This document shows, one piece after another, positions 43,990 through 55,682 of a stretch of 64,000 nucleotides of DNA. Source of the stretch: Porphyra umbilicalis (taxonomy: Eukaryota > Rhodophyta > Bangiophyceae > Bangiales > Bangiaceae); contig KV918834.1 in assembly GCA_002049455.2 (NCBI GenBank), forward strand, positions 62,001 through 126,000, in the 5' to 3' direction. The translations under genes were made by a program, and so were the position numbers. The notes under the pieces were generated by a model that saw only the letters and a program-made list of their open reading frames with translations, did not search any database and was not told the DNA's origin. Position 1 is the first letter of the stretch. Every line of letters starts with the position of its first letter.

Positions 43990-44930
43990 GAGTGTGGGTT
44001 TGCGCTGGGTGGGGGGAGCGGCGCGCACGGCGGCAAGCGCGGCAAGCCCGGCGGCGACGGCGGCAAGGGCGGCAAGGGCAGCAAGGAGCAAGGAAGGCAA
44101 GGTCGGCAAGGGCGGCAAGGCGCAAGGACGGCAAGGTCGGCAAGGTCGGCAAGGTCGGAAACGCGGGCGGCGCGCCCGTTGGCCAAGCGCGGCGGCGGCA
44201 AGGGTGGCACGCCCGGCGGTGCGGGCGGCGCGCCCGTTGGCCAAGCGCGGCGTCGGCACGTGTGGTTCGCCTGGCGGCGCGGGTGGTTCGCCTTGCGGCG
44301 CGGGAAAGGGCGGCAACGGCCGGCGACGCGGGCGGTTCGCCTTGCGTCGCGGGCGTCGAGGGCCGGCTGCGCGGGCAAGGGCGGCATCGGCCAGCGACGC
44401 GGGCGGTTCGCCTGGCGGCACGGGCGATTTGCCATGCGGCGCAGGCAAAAGCGGCATCGGCCAGCGACGCGGGCGGTTCGCCTGGCGGCACGGGCGATTC
44501 TCCTTGCGGCGCGGGCAAGGGTGACGACGGCCGGCGACGCGGGCGATTTGCCTTGCGGCGCAGGCAAGGGTGGCGACGGCCGGCGACGCGGGCGATTCGC
44601 CTTGCGGCGCGAGCGTCGAGGGCCGGCAGCGCGGGCAAGGGCGGCATCGGCCAGCGACGCGGGCGATTCGCCTTGCGGCGCAGGCAAGGGCGGCATTGGC
44701 CTGCGACGCGGGCGGCTCGCCTGGCGGCGCGGTTGACGACAGCCGTTGGCGCGGGCGATTCGCCTTACGGCGCGGGCGCTTCGCCTTGCGGCGCGGGCAA
44801 GGGTGGCAACGGCCGGCGACGCGGGCGATTCGCCTTGCGGCGCGGGCGTCGAGAGCCGGCAACGCGGGCAAGGGCGGCAACTGCCGGCGGCGCGGCGCAC
44901 GTGGCTCACGCCGTTGCGGGTGACGGACCC
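43990..44930. repeat. GC-rich minisatellite between pol and the 3' LTR
   Basis: Imperfect tandem units of roughly 50-75 bp built from GGCGACGCGGGCG, TTCGCCTTGCGGCGC and GGGCAAGGGCGGC blocks. The period is mostly a multiple of three, so long arginine/alanine-rich frames are open on both strands at once; these are a by-product of the repeat and not credible genes. It lies inside the family A element, where chromoviruses normally have only a short untranslated region. Confidence 0.8.
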
Positions 44931-45117
44931 GATGTCGTTTGGTCCACCGACCCGGAGATGCATGTTCGCCTCAGCCTCGCGGCTCGTTCTACGCGCACGT
45001 TGGACCGACCGAGGTGGTCGATGGGATCCCGGTCATTACTGACCAGAGTCCGTACGACATTTTCGTCCGCAACCGCGCTCGCGCGCACACTCGGCGTATC
45101 AACTTCGCAGTTCCTTG

Positions 45118-48100
45118 TCAGTCATCATAGCGATGAAGGAAGTGGCATGCCAGCATGGCCCATGGTGTGGGATTTGCATCCCTTGAGTCTGCTGATAAAA
45201 GCACTTCGTACTCGAAACATGCACGTATGGCAGTAGCGTACCAACTGGTGTTGGTCCATTGTGGTATTACCACGGTTGCTTCCTCAGTGGTTGTTACCAA
45301 GCGTCGAAGGACTGAGTCCAAGTGTTGTACCGGAGGTACCAGAAACCCGTTGGGGAGCACTGGTACAGGGGGATCGCTCCCGATCAGTGTCGCCTGCGCG
45401 GACTTCGGCCACACATATGTGTACGGACCGTAAACACGGTTCAGCCGAGGGAATTGCCGCAAGGCGAGTTGGGGGTCATACGCAAAGTTGCGCGTCATGG
45501 ACGGCAGAGTGGACTTGAGCCACGCAACAGGAATTACTTCCTTAATTGCAACGTCGGTACTTGACTCTGTCCAAGAGACATCGGCATGGATAACTCCGTC
45601 ACCGGTAACATGGACATGTTGGATAGTGGGTATCCACGTGGAGTCCATGACGATGTTGGCCACGGTTGTGAGCCCGGCCTGTCGGCGACCTCGTCGCGTT
45701 GGCGTTTGCCACTCGTACCCCGGTACGTGCTCCTTCTTCTGTCGAAGGAAACGCACCACCAGGTTTCGGGGGAGGTTCTCCAGGGGTTCCCAGGTGTCGT
45801 CCTTCGACCCGTAGTCGAACCAGCGCACCTTAGCGCTATAGCTGTCACCTGTCTGGCGTAAGCCTAGGAGTTTGTCGATCACATACTCATCGGCAGTTGC
45901 CGGGGGTGACTTGCGTTGGTCTAGACCATCTAGCAAGGGGTGTGGAACCGTGTCCGTCGTCGTTGGACGAGGAGCTGGGGTGACATGGTGACTGCTGACG
46001 CGTTTCTCCTCGCCGTCAATGTCAATGACAAACGTGGAGGCGTCCGCGTCTGCGTCAACGACCACGAAGGGGCCAATGGCTTTGCTTTGCAGCTTGTTTT
46101 GCCGATCGTGGTTGGTCGTGTATACGTAGTCGCCGATCTTGACGTCCGCATTGCGGGTTGCGACCCGATGGTCGAAGTTACGTTTGTAACGTTGTTGCGT
46201 CTTACGCAAGGCCTCGACCACGATAGGGATCTGCTTGCGCAGGCGGGCCATGAACTCGCGCTTGCGAGCTAGGGGTGACCCATCCTTGAGCGTTCCCTTA
46301 TTGGTAAGCGGAGTGCCCGGGGGCAAGTTGCGAACCGTGAGGTTGGGGATCCGCCTTGAGATAACAAGCTCAAATGGGGCGATGCCCGTCGACCGATGTG
46401 GTTGGCTATTATACGCCATGGTCATTACCGGGAGTAGCTCATCCCATCGTGATGGGTCGTCGGCGACGTAGTGTCGCAGCTGAGTAGCCATGGTACGGTT
46501 GTACCGTTCGACTTGCCCATTGGTTTCGGGATGATACGCCGTGGTGCGAACCGTTTCGATGCCAAGCATTTTCATCACAGCGATGACGAAGTTCGACATG
46601 AACTGGGGCCCTTGGTCCGATAGGATCCGGTCCGGTGGCCCGTAGGCTGACACCCACGCGTCGATGATGGCTGACGCCACGGACATAGCCGTGATTCGCC
46701 GCAAGGCGATGCACTTGGTGAGCTTGGCGAAGCGGTCGGTGATAACCAAGATGAAGCGGTTGCCCTTCTTGGAGGCCGGGATGGGCCCAGAGATGTCAAC
46801 GGATAGCTCCGTGAGAGACTCGGTAGCCTGGAGCAGGGTCAAGGGCGTGGTGTGTCGTCGCAAGGCGAGGCGGTCTTGCGCACACGTTGTGCATTTGGTG
46901 ATGGTCGAATGAATATCCGTCACCATTGAAGGCCAGTAGTATGCCTTACGCATTGTGTAGTACATCCGGTTCATACCAGGATGGGCGGCCACGGTTGCGT
47001 GGTGCTCGAGGGTCAACACGCGTTCGTGTAGCGACTTTGGAATAACCAGTTGATTGCCGTAAGGCGCACGGCGGTACAGAGCGTGGTGCTCATCGCGAAA
47101 GAAGGCCTTGGCCGTTCCGCGCTCCACGCGAGTGGACATTTCGACGCAAAAGTCGTCTGTTTGTTGTGCGTCGACAACATCGTCGAACTCCACCGGTTCC
47201 GGTGTGTCGGTACCCGTGTACCTCCCCGTTCTTAAGCCGTTGGCCGTCTCGGCCAACGCCAGACAAGGTATATCATCGTGGATATCTTCTGGCGGCGCCA
47301 CCGTAGAGGCGCGCGACAGGAAGTCGGGCAAGTGGTGCGATGCACCTGGTTTATAAACCATATCGAATGTGTATTCGGAGAGGCGAAGTCGCCATCGCAT
47401 CAAGCGTCCGCTTGAGTCGGTCGTGCTGTAGATCCAGCTAAGTGCTTGGTGATCCGTTCGGATGAGGAACCGTTGTCCGTCGAGGAAGTGCCTCAACTTG
47501 AGGACAGCCCACACAACGCCGAGGCATTCTCGCTCCGTGGTGGAGTAGTTCTGCTCTGCAGCAGTGAGTCCTCGGCTCCAATACCCGACAGGGTGAAGCA
47601 GTTCGCCCGGCTCCTCTTGCAGGAGGGTACAGCCAACTTGGTCGGGGGCATGCGTCCACGTCAATGACGAGCTTCCGATTGGCCTTCGGCAAGGCAAGTA
47701 CCGGTGGGCACAACAGTGCGCTGCGAAGGTCCTCGAAGGCGGCGATAGCCACGTCCGTCGGTGCTGGTAAATCCGGTGGGATCTCGGCCCTAGACAGGGC
47801 GTTCAGGGGCTTTGCTCGTTTGGCAAAGTCTTTGACAAACCGTCGATAGACGTTGCACATGCCCAAGAAGCTTTTCAGCTGGGTCTTTGTGGTTGGGAAC
47901 TTGTCATGCTTCAGAGCATCCACGTTCTTGTTGTGCACGTGCAGTTGTCCGGGGCGGACAATGTGTCCTAGGTACTCGACCTCATCGGAGAACCACGTGC
48001 ACTTTTCCAAGTTGAGGGTGTCCCCGGCTTCGCGGAGGCGGTGAAGAACCGTGTCAACGTCTTTGACGTGTTGTTCCGCGTTGGCGGAGAAGATGATGAC

Positions 48101-49570
48101 ATCGTCTAAGTAGACAAGGCATATCTGCCACTTCAAACCCGAGAGGATAATATCCAACGCGCGCTGAAAGGTAGCGGGCGCGTTCGTCAAGCCGAAAGGC
48201 ATGGATAACCAGTGGTATATACCACAGTGCGTCGTGAACGCCGTCTTCTCTTGGTCGTCCTTGCGTAAGGGTACTTGCCAGTACCCCGCGGTGCAGTCGA
48301 CGGACGTGAACACCTGGGCATCTCCCAAGGAGTCGAGGCAGTCCTCCATCCGAGGCAATGGATAAGCATCCTTCTTGGTGATGTGGTTGAACCGACGATA
48401 GTCGACACAGAACCGGGCTTTGCCGTTCTTCTTTGGTACAATTACCACGGGGCTTGCCCAAGCACTATGGCTAGGGGCAATGACGTTGAGCTTCAACATC
48501 TTGTTGATCTGATCAGCGATGATCTGCCGTTTGAACGGCCCGGTGTGGTAGGGTTGGGCCCGCATGGGCAGAGCGTCGGGAGGAGTGACGATGGCGTGCT
48601 CCGTAGCACGGATGACGCCAAGGGTTCCATCCCACATAGACGAATGCGTCTTCAGCATGTCTCGAATCTGCTTGTGCAGGTACTCGGGTGCCTCACTGAG
48701 GTCGAGGTCCTCGAGTGGGTCACGACTCGCGTCGCCCGATGAGTTATCGGTTCCACCCTTTGGGGTGTTGTCATCCAAGACGGCGGAAAGCATCGGCCCT
48801 TGGTAGGGTTCTGCAAACCCCAAGGTAGAGTTCTTGCGAACAATGATTTGGTCCTTGCCGAAGTTGCATAACTTGACCAGGAATGGTTCGTCCGGTTTGA
48901 CGATGGCGATGCCGCGGGCGACTGCCATGGACTTGTGTCGGCACAACCCAATGTTCGGCGTGATGGTAACCATACCAGGCGTGTCGCATGTGGCCATGAT
49001 CCACTCCTCCTTGTGTCCGTTGACACGCACCTGTTTGCAGGCTCGAACCCGAGCGGGTTTATCTTGCCAGTGGCGGTCCCACGCGCTGTCGTTAAGACAA
49101 GCTAAGATCGGCGTTGGCCGAGGTTGCTCTTCCGTGCATCGCACGTGCTCTTGCCAGACGATCTTGCGCAAGCGCGGCAGAATGCCCTCGATGTTTTGTT
49201 CAATGAACTCGGTGCCAAGAATGCACGGGACTGACAAGTTGTCGGCAACGAGGAATCGGTCAAATAGACGCACACCTCCGGTGTCTACATACAGATGTAT
49301 GACATACTTCGTCACAAGACGATTGTTGTTTGCATCTCGGATGCGCGAAAGCGTAGTCAACTCTTCGGCGCAAGCCATCCAGTTCGAAGGGAGAACACTA
49401 GTTCGCACTATGTTCACCCCGGCGCCCGTGTCTAAGACAGGGCGGCAACTTCGCATTACGCGCAGGCATGGGCCTAACGTGGCTGCGATCTCATAGTGCC
49501 GAAGGGCACGACGTAAGAGTCTTGTCACCGTACGCTTTCGCGTTCCTCCGGGCAACCCCAAGTCGGGCAC
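45118..49570 (-). other. pol: pol region of family A chromovirus
   Basis: In order on the minus strand: a retropepsin with DTGAG near 49420; a Ty3-type reverse transcriptase with FCVDYRRFNHIT, MPFGLTNAPATFQ and the catalytic YLDD near 48110; RNase H ending in the HHLPDFLSRAS block near 47300; an integrase with an HHCC-type zinc finger (about 46870-47010), core blocks VDISGP, LSDQGPQF and NGQVERYNR, and a GPF-like linker; and a chromodomain (about 45735-45880) with KVRWFDYGSKDDTWEPLENL, which targets integration to chromatin in this family. The region reads almost throughout. Confidence 0.9.
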
Positions 49571-49575
49571 CCGGC

Positions 49576-51222
49576 CTAGACGTTTTTCGAGTCGTCCACG
49601 GCGTCCGCCGGATGCTCGACCTCGTCTTCCTCGACGTTACCGTCGGCAAGGGCATGAACGCCGATAGGCGGTTGCCGACGCTCGCGAGGGCGATAAGGCT
49701 CGGCACACTGTGCGGCGAAGTGCCCCGGCTTGTTACAGTTGTAACAGATGTCAGCCCGATTGGCTTGAGGGACGGCGGCCCGAGGGGGCGGTGGGGTGCG
49801 AACCGGTGTGAGCGGTCGTTCCGTCGTCGTCCGCTGGTCTTGTGTCGCGTAAGCGACTTTGATCGCCGTTGGGCGGGTAATCTTGAGTTGCAAACGCAAC
49901 TTGTTGGTGCCGTCCCAGTACATCTGGGCGGTGGCGACCGTCTCGGACAGGGCTCGGTCGGGGAACTGGTCGTTCAGTACCCGGACGTGCGCTTGCACAA
50001 GGTCTGAAAGACCAGTGATGAAGACGTCCTTAACGTCTTGGATGTCGAACAAACCGTTCAGGAGGTCGCATTGCGCTTCCACGCGATGACCAAAGGCCGT
50101 GGGCGCCTCGTTGTCTTGTTGCTTCATCGTAACGGCGTCTTGATAGGCGTTAGCCATAGTTGCGTGTGTCGCATACTTCGAAAGAAGCCAGTTGACGGCA
50201 TCTCCGTAGGTACGGATGGCGTAACGCTTACGTCCGAGGGTGCTGTTAAGCGCGCCGGAGAAGGCCATCTTGGCGTTGCCGGCTAGTCGAAAGACCATAA
50301 GCGGAAGGGCTTGACCGTGCGTCAGCCCAGCCGCGTCGCACGCGCGGCGAAAGGTCGTCAAGAACGTGAAGATGCCCAAGGGCAGGGCTCCCGTGAATGG
50401 CTGTTGCCCATGGAACGCTCCGTCCAAACGTTTGTTGAGACGGTGCGACCGCTGTGCCTCTTTAGGCGTATTCGTCAGTTGACAGCGGATCAGGAAGTAC
50501 GTCCTGTAGTCCAGGAGTGCCTTGAAGCGGCTATTAGCCGGGCGGATCACCTTGATCCTATCGGCTTTTTCAAGTCGCTCCTTCCGTTTGGTGGGGGGCG
50601 CGGGGCGCTTGCGCGCGGCCGCGTCCGACTCGCTCGAGCTTTCGCTCGGCGAGGACCCACTTGGGGGCGACGGCGGGTGTGGGGGCCCGTGGCCATCGTC
50701 CGAAGAGGACGTGTCCGTCGCGTCGGGGTTGTCGTCGTCTGACGACGTCGGGCTTGACCCAGAAGCGGTATCGTCGGAAGATGAGGAAAGCGCGGCGTTA
50801 GCCGGAGCGTCCTTGCGGACGGACTTGTCCTTATTCACCTTGCTCGTCTTCTTGACGTCCTTGGTCTTGTCGCCCGACTGGCGGCGAGACTTAGCCACAC
50901 GGCGTTCCTCCTCATGGGAGTCGACCTTGCGCAGGGCCTCGACGTCGTCGACCAACTTGTCATTGGCTCGCGCCAGAGACTCGTTAGTCTGTTCTTGGGC
51001 CGTTAGGCGTCGCTGAAGTGCTTCAACGGCCGCCTTCAGGCTCTCCACCACCTGCATCTGCCCAGAGGCGGCTTGATCCGCAGGGATGGGAGGAGTTGGA
51101 GCACCGTCCGTGGGGGCGTCGGAGGCGGCAGGAGTGCCTTGTCCCCCGCCCGGCGGCCGGTAGCCAGATGGCAACTTGCCGTCTCTGGCTCGCCGAGTGC
51201 CGCCGGTACCACGAGTAGACAT
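49576..51222 (-). other. gag: gag region of family A chromovirus
   Basis: A 548-codon frame from ATG at 51222. A Ser/Asp/Pro-rich N-terminal half with a short coiled-coil-like stretch (QRRLTAQEQTNESLARAN) precedes the capsid-type region (about residues 230-440) and a CCHC zinc knuckle (CYNCNKPGHFAAQC). It ends just before the start of the pol region, the usual Ty3/gypsy arrangement. Confidence 0.9.
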
Positions 51223-51432
51223 ACTGGGACCTGAACAAAGTGTTCCGACTTGGCTTACGCCCTGCGCGCCAACGTCGGAGATCTCAACCGTGATGCCCCC
51301 GGCACCACGCCCACAAGTCGATGGCTTACGCTTCGCGCGCCAAGCGACCGTATCGACACCGTCAAAATGCCACGAGGCAGCGAGAAAGTTCTCGGGGACA
51401 CCGTGCCGCGAGGCACGATGAAGGCGAGGGTA

Positions 51433-51450
51433 TCCCCTGCTGCTCCACCA
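51433..51450 (-). other. Primer-binding site of family A chromovirus
   Basis: Two bases inside the 5' LTR, the minus strand reads TGGTGGAGCAGCAGGGGA, complementary to a tRNA 3' end of the form ...GCTCCACCA. The primer tRNA is not identified. Confidence 0.65.
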
Positions 51451-51452
51451 AA

Positions 51453-51845
51453 TGTGGTATTAATAACGTTAGTTCAATTACCAGTGTACTGAGACCGACC
51501 GTAGCCAAGCAATAAAGCGAGTTCTATCGCCGTCGCGGCGAGGAAGAAGACCTTTTGTTGAAGGGCATCCGATGGGGAGCCGGGTGGTGCCCACGACGGC
51601 GACCCCGGACCCACGGTGGTTTAATACAAAGAACGGCACTGGTCGATCGACCATCCGATCAAGCGATCGTAATGAGGGTCGGCCGACAGATAAGACAGGC
51701 AAGCAAACAAGCAATAAAAAATAAACAATGCGGAAGTAACCCCCCAAAGGGCGTGCCACAAGCCGAGTCACACACATCCGTGGATTCGGCCAGTCAAGGG
51801 GGCTACTCGTGGCTAATTGCCAATTGGTAGCAGAGATATGCTACA
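51453..51845 (-). repeat. 5' LTR of family A chromovirus
   Basis: 393 bp, the same length as the 3' LTR and about 98.5% identical. It contains an AATAAA-like stretch (CAATAAAGCG on the plus strand) and should hold the element's promoter. Confidence 0.9.
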
Positions 51846-51850
51846 GTCAG

Positions 51851-54692
51851 TGTCTTCAATTCAGCCGGGGGCACTCTGGTTTCTTCTTGGATTCTCCTCT
51901 CTGGGCACAATCTGCTGCAGATCCGCGTGTTCGCCGTACCTGTGGACACCTTCAGGTTGAGGCGTAGAATCCCATTGGGAACCGGGAGAATGTTGGGCAG
52001 AGTCCTGCGAGGCCCCGGAAACGTCGCGATGCACACAGTGTGCCGTAACTGGCATATTCCTCGAGCTGAGGTTCCGGATCTCGCTCCGTGACGAATGGAC
52101 ATGGCGAGCGCTGCAAATTGTCTATCGCCACGGAGTCGATAGTCATGCTCGAATACTGTTCATTGTTTTACTTCAAATACTTGAGACCAGCAAATTTAGC
52201 ATGTACGCGAAGAGGGGGATCATCCAGCACACTTTTTCCGTGCTCGTCAGTAAGAATAAGAATGCTGCTGTCGTTCGTTCCGCGAGGAAGGCTCATTGCC
52301 ACTGTCTGCGTCGAGTTCCAGAATGTCAATGTCTGGCCGATGGAATGTGTTTGCTGCTAGTGATGCCGCTGAAACATCCGATTAATTGGTAAAAAAATGC
52401 TAACGGGAGCTGTTTATAACGGGGTTAGTATTGCCAGCTCTTCAGAGTAGTTGTCAAACATATCACACCCTTTTCGCTTGCTGAAATTGTGGAAGTCGCG
52501 TCGACTGAGCGATACCCTGCAAGCAGTGCACAGACATATAGAGTCTGTCACAGGACACACCGCTTCTTTATACAACCAATACTCGCAGTACGTGCTTGGG
52601 TCGAAGCTACCGTCCTCCTGACGATCCATTGTCAGTGGCTTCAGAAGAGTCGCCGTGTTTCGTTCTGTGGCTGTCATCTCGTGCGTGTTCCCGCCCAGTT
52701 TGAATGGCAACAACACGTGCTGTGTGGGGTCCGGTACGGCGCTTCAGGAACCGCATGGGAGCGAATGTGCGGCCGTCTCTATTCTTTTTCTGAATCGCCT
52801 CACATCATTCTCGCTGCACCCTTTTCAGACGTCGTGTTGCTCGTCTGAATCCGTACGGGAAGGCCTCTTTTTTTTGTTCGTACACTGTCGTAGTTCTCTA
52901 CCCATTTCCTGCATGTTTTGCAGTGTTTGTAGCTGCTCTTCTTTTTCTGTCTCCGATACGTGTACTCCTATGCCATCGGTTTGCTGATTATTCTCAATGT
53001 CCCCATTACAACAGCCCCTTGGTTTTCGTCTTCAGTTCTGTCGCCGTCATCTTCCAAACTAAAAGAGAGAGTGGTCGAAGAGTGAGTCAAAGAGGCGGCA
53101 GCCCGGGCCTGCCGACGAGCACGTCGGCGTTGGAAAAAAGCCTCGTGCTCACTCACTCCTCGGCTGCTATGAAGAAACCTATGACAAGCACCGTGGTCCG
53201 CCCGCACTGGGCAACCGCGACTCAACCCCCCTCGGTCCGCAACTTCCCTCTGACGATGCAGAAGTTCACAGCCACAGACAACCCCCCCCCCCTCAGTGCG
53301 TGGCTCACCATCTCCACTGCCATCCACCGCCAGTGCTTCCGGCGAGCCGCAAGCGAGATGTGCATCGGCCATCCTAAGGAGAATCCAACAGGCCAAACGA
53401 AAATTCCACGACACGGAACGACCAACGAAAGGCAAGGAAAGAAAGGAAACAGTCCTAAATGCTCAGTGACCGCGCAGGCGACCACCGGTCGAGCTCACCA
53501 CACTGGGCGCCACGCTGGGCGCCGCACACAATCTGGAGCACGCTACACGAGGCCACGAAAAAAGAAGCGTTGCACGCACTTGACCAAAATGAAGAAGACT
53601 GTGCTCGTGGGAGGGGGGGGGGGAGAGGCAGCACAACCGTGATATTCCAATGGGCGGAACGGGGACAGAGGAGGGGGGGTGGAGATGGACATGTGCTGAA
53701 AGGGTGACATGGAACGGGGACGAGTGCGAGTGTGACGACGGCTGTGTGCGGGGATGGTGCCTCTGGGCAACCTCTGGGCACTGGGGCCCACCAGTCGTCT
53801 GACGGCCATGCGCGCGGTGCTGCCATTCTCGACCATGCGTGGGTTTCAGTGGATTCAGTTCGATTCTTGTAAGCTCTATCGCCTTTCTCTGTAATCGCAA
53901 GCCAAGGTCAAGTCGTGAAATCGATGGTGTCCAGACCGACTGGGAACCATCGATTTTGCGACGTGGATGCGATTGATTGGAGGTGCAAGGACCATCACTC
54001 AATCATAAGGCCTATCAACGTTGTCGTATACTTGGAACGCTCGTCGAAAGAATGGAACGGCACATAATTCGATTCCAGCCTATTTGTCCGTCATGTCGTC
54101 TGCGCACGAGACATCAAAGAACATTATACAGCCAAGATGGACATAGCACCAGCAGAAAAATGCATAGGATGGAAGATGAGATTCTGCTCTTTCCATACAT
54201 GTCTCCAACAGGTAGGATGCATTTCTGCTTCTTCTCACTTGTTGACTGTTTGTAAAGAGACAACGGATACCTTGACAAAGTCAAGTATCATTGCGGATTG
54301 ACCCGGCAACGCTGCCGTCAACTCGATCGACGTAAGTTCACCCTTCAGGCAGTGTGTGGCTGGCATTCGATTGTGTCGTCGCGGACCTCTGTTCTCATTT
54401 GATTGCGTCGTCGCGGACCGCTTTTCCCCTCCACAGAACAATCCGATCGACTGTGGATCACGTGTGCACTGGTCGTTCAAGAGTATCGACGATTCGGCAC
54501 CGGCAGGACTTGGCGGGGAGACATCCTCGCGCTACAAAGCACACGTGAAGGAGAACAACAGAGCATACGGTACCTGCCAGGCACTTGAAGAGCTCCTCAT
54601 GGGCTTTTTTGTCATGTGTCTTGCTCACAGTGAATCATGGCGGTTGATGTGGAAAAAAATGCAGGAAGTGTTCCGAACATCCGACACCCTTG
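51851..54692. other. Long unassigned region
   Basis: About 2.8 kb without a recognisable gene. The frame with the least biased composition is minus-strand 52414-52716 (100 codons), which has a cysteine cluster (AVCPVTDSICLCTAC) that could be part of a zinc-binding fold or an exon, but neither splice sites nor a family could be assigned. C and G runs occur near 53285 and 53610. No repeats shared with the rest of the window were noticed except the right flank at 55475. Confidence 0.4.
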
Positions 54693-54700
54693 ATAGAGGG

Positions 54701-55472
54701 TAGGGTTGTGCAACACGCCCAAGGCGTGATCACGAACACGCCCAGGGCGTGTTTTATCGCGTGTTTAGGGCGTGTCACGCCAGCACGCCTGCCCAAACAT
54801 GGGGCGTGTTTTAGGCGTGTTTAATTACAGGTTCATGTGCACTTATTAGGCTGGTTGCAGTGAGGTGGTCGTGTAAGGATTGCAACCGACTCGACCCCCA
54901 CCGATTGACCGACATGAGCAAGGTGGTGCTGCAAATGCGAGCTGCGGTGACCAAAGAGGCGGCGCCGCGCCGGACGGTGTCACCGGGTTCCCGCATGGGC
55001 GATTTTGGTCAAGATGCCGGCGGAATGGTGGGCCCCGATGATGACTACGAGGACGAGTGGAGCCCCCCCCCCGCTACTGACAACGAGAACGACGCTGACG
55101 CGGGTGCGGTCGCAGGCCTGGCATCCGACTTCAGAAGCATACAGCAAGAGTTGGACAAGTTGTCCCAGGCATGCCGCGAGCGAGGAGAGGCGACAGCGAA
55201 CGACGAAGCGTCGGAAGTCAACGGCGCCAGCCAGCTGCCTCGCCTCCGAGAGTCTGATCTTGTGAGCATTTGCGAGGCTTTCGTGGCCAGCGCCAAGATT
55301 GTATATCGTATGGAGCGGTTTAGGCAGAGCATTGGTAGGTGCTACTTGGAGTTTTTATGGGTGTTACTTCAGGGCGTGTTGGGCGTGTTTAGTGTTTAAG
55401 GGCGTGTTTAGGGCGTGTTTTAATGTGTCACGACCGCACACCCTTCAAAAAAGGGCGTGTTGCACAACCGTA
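54701..55472. mobile_element. hAT-like element with GGGCGTG arrays and an exon-like frame
   Basis: 772 bp with inverted ends sharing GGTTGTGCAACACGCCC (TAGGG... on the left, TACGG... on the right), flanked by a perfect 8-bp duplication ATAGAGGG (54693-54700 and 55473-55480). Subterminal arrays of GGCGTG(TT) lie at 54728-54820 and 55372-55465 in both orientations. The centre carries a 160-codon open stretch bounded by splice-like signals. There is no transposase core, so it is non-autonomous. The ends and arrays resemble the 20913-21297 element but are not the same family. Confidence 0.9.
54861..55334 (+). other. Exon-like open stretch inside the hAT-like element
   Basis: Begins right after a pyrimidine-poor TGGTTGCAG acceptor-like site and stays open to a donor-like GTAGGT at 55335, with no in-frame stop in between. 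It encodes a zinc-binding-like CKDC start, an acidic linker (DDDYEDEW) and a helical region (FRSIQQELDKLSQACRER; LVSICEAFVASAKIVYRMER). It may be an internal exon of the parental transposase gene or a captured host exon. I could not assign it to a hAT domain, and there is no in-frame ATG near its start except at 54914. Confidence 0.5.
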
Positions 55473-55474
55473 AT

Positions 55475-55580
55475 AGAGGGTGACCATCAAACCGACCAGG
55501 GCCATCCATTCCATGCAACGTGGCTGCCTCAGCGTTGAGATCGCGATTGGATCCTCACTAGAAGCTGCGCCAATAAATGA
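55475..55580 (+). repeat. Short repeat shared with 42827-42935
   Basis: Right flank of the hAT-like element and 3' flank of the minus-strand tRNA-Ala. The shared blocks are AGAGGGTGACCATCAAACCG, CAACGTGGCTGCC and GCGTTGAGA. Confidence 0.65.
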
Positions 55581-55682
55581 TGGATCAGCGGGGGAGTTCG
55601 ATCTTATCGATCCCCGGACCTCTCGCTGACTAGTGATCACGATCGATGCTAAGCGAGCACTCTACCACTGAGCTACAAACCC
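55581..55682 (-). tRNA. tRNA-Ala(AGC) with anticodon-loop intron and T-loop insert
   Basis: On the minus strand: acceptor GGGTTTG, D-arm GCTC-AGTGGTA-GAGT, anticodon stem CTCGC/GCGAG with loop TTAGCA (anticodon AGC), a 19-nt intron after position 37, then AGGTC and T-stem CGGGG/CCCCG, whose loop starts ATCGAT and carries 11 extra nt, then CTGATCC and discriminator A. The acceptor has the alanine identity pair G3:T70 and A73, but also one T-T mismatch (6:67). The exon parts are identical to those of the plus-strand copy at 59427 while both inserts differ, which argues that the inserts are removed. No strong T run follows, so termination or activity of this copy is less certain. Confidence 0.75.

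Larger units (their letters stand above)
42947..51845 (-). mobile_element. Ty3/gypsy chromovirus (family A), nearly whole
   Basis: An 8.9-kb LTR retrotransposon lying on the minus strand, with two 393-bp LTRs and a perfect 5-bp target duplication GTCAG (42942-42946 and 51846-51850). The order on the minus strand is 5' LTR (51453-51845), primer-binding site, gag, protease, reverse transcriptase, RNase H, integrase, chromodomain, a GC-rich minisatellite, and 3' LTR (42947-43339). Domain order and the chromodomain place it among chromoviruses. The LTRs differ at about 6 of 393 positions (about 1.5%), so it is a young insertion. Nearly all of gag and pol reads open; only about one break is suspected. 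Confidence 0.95.

Noticed and set aside
43924-45236. Long open frames (up to about 430 codons) on both strands
   Set aside because: They arise from a GC-rich tandem repeat with a period near a multiple of three, inside the chromovirus, and are open on both strands at once.
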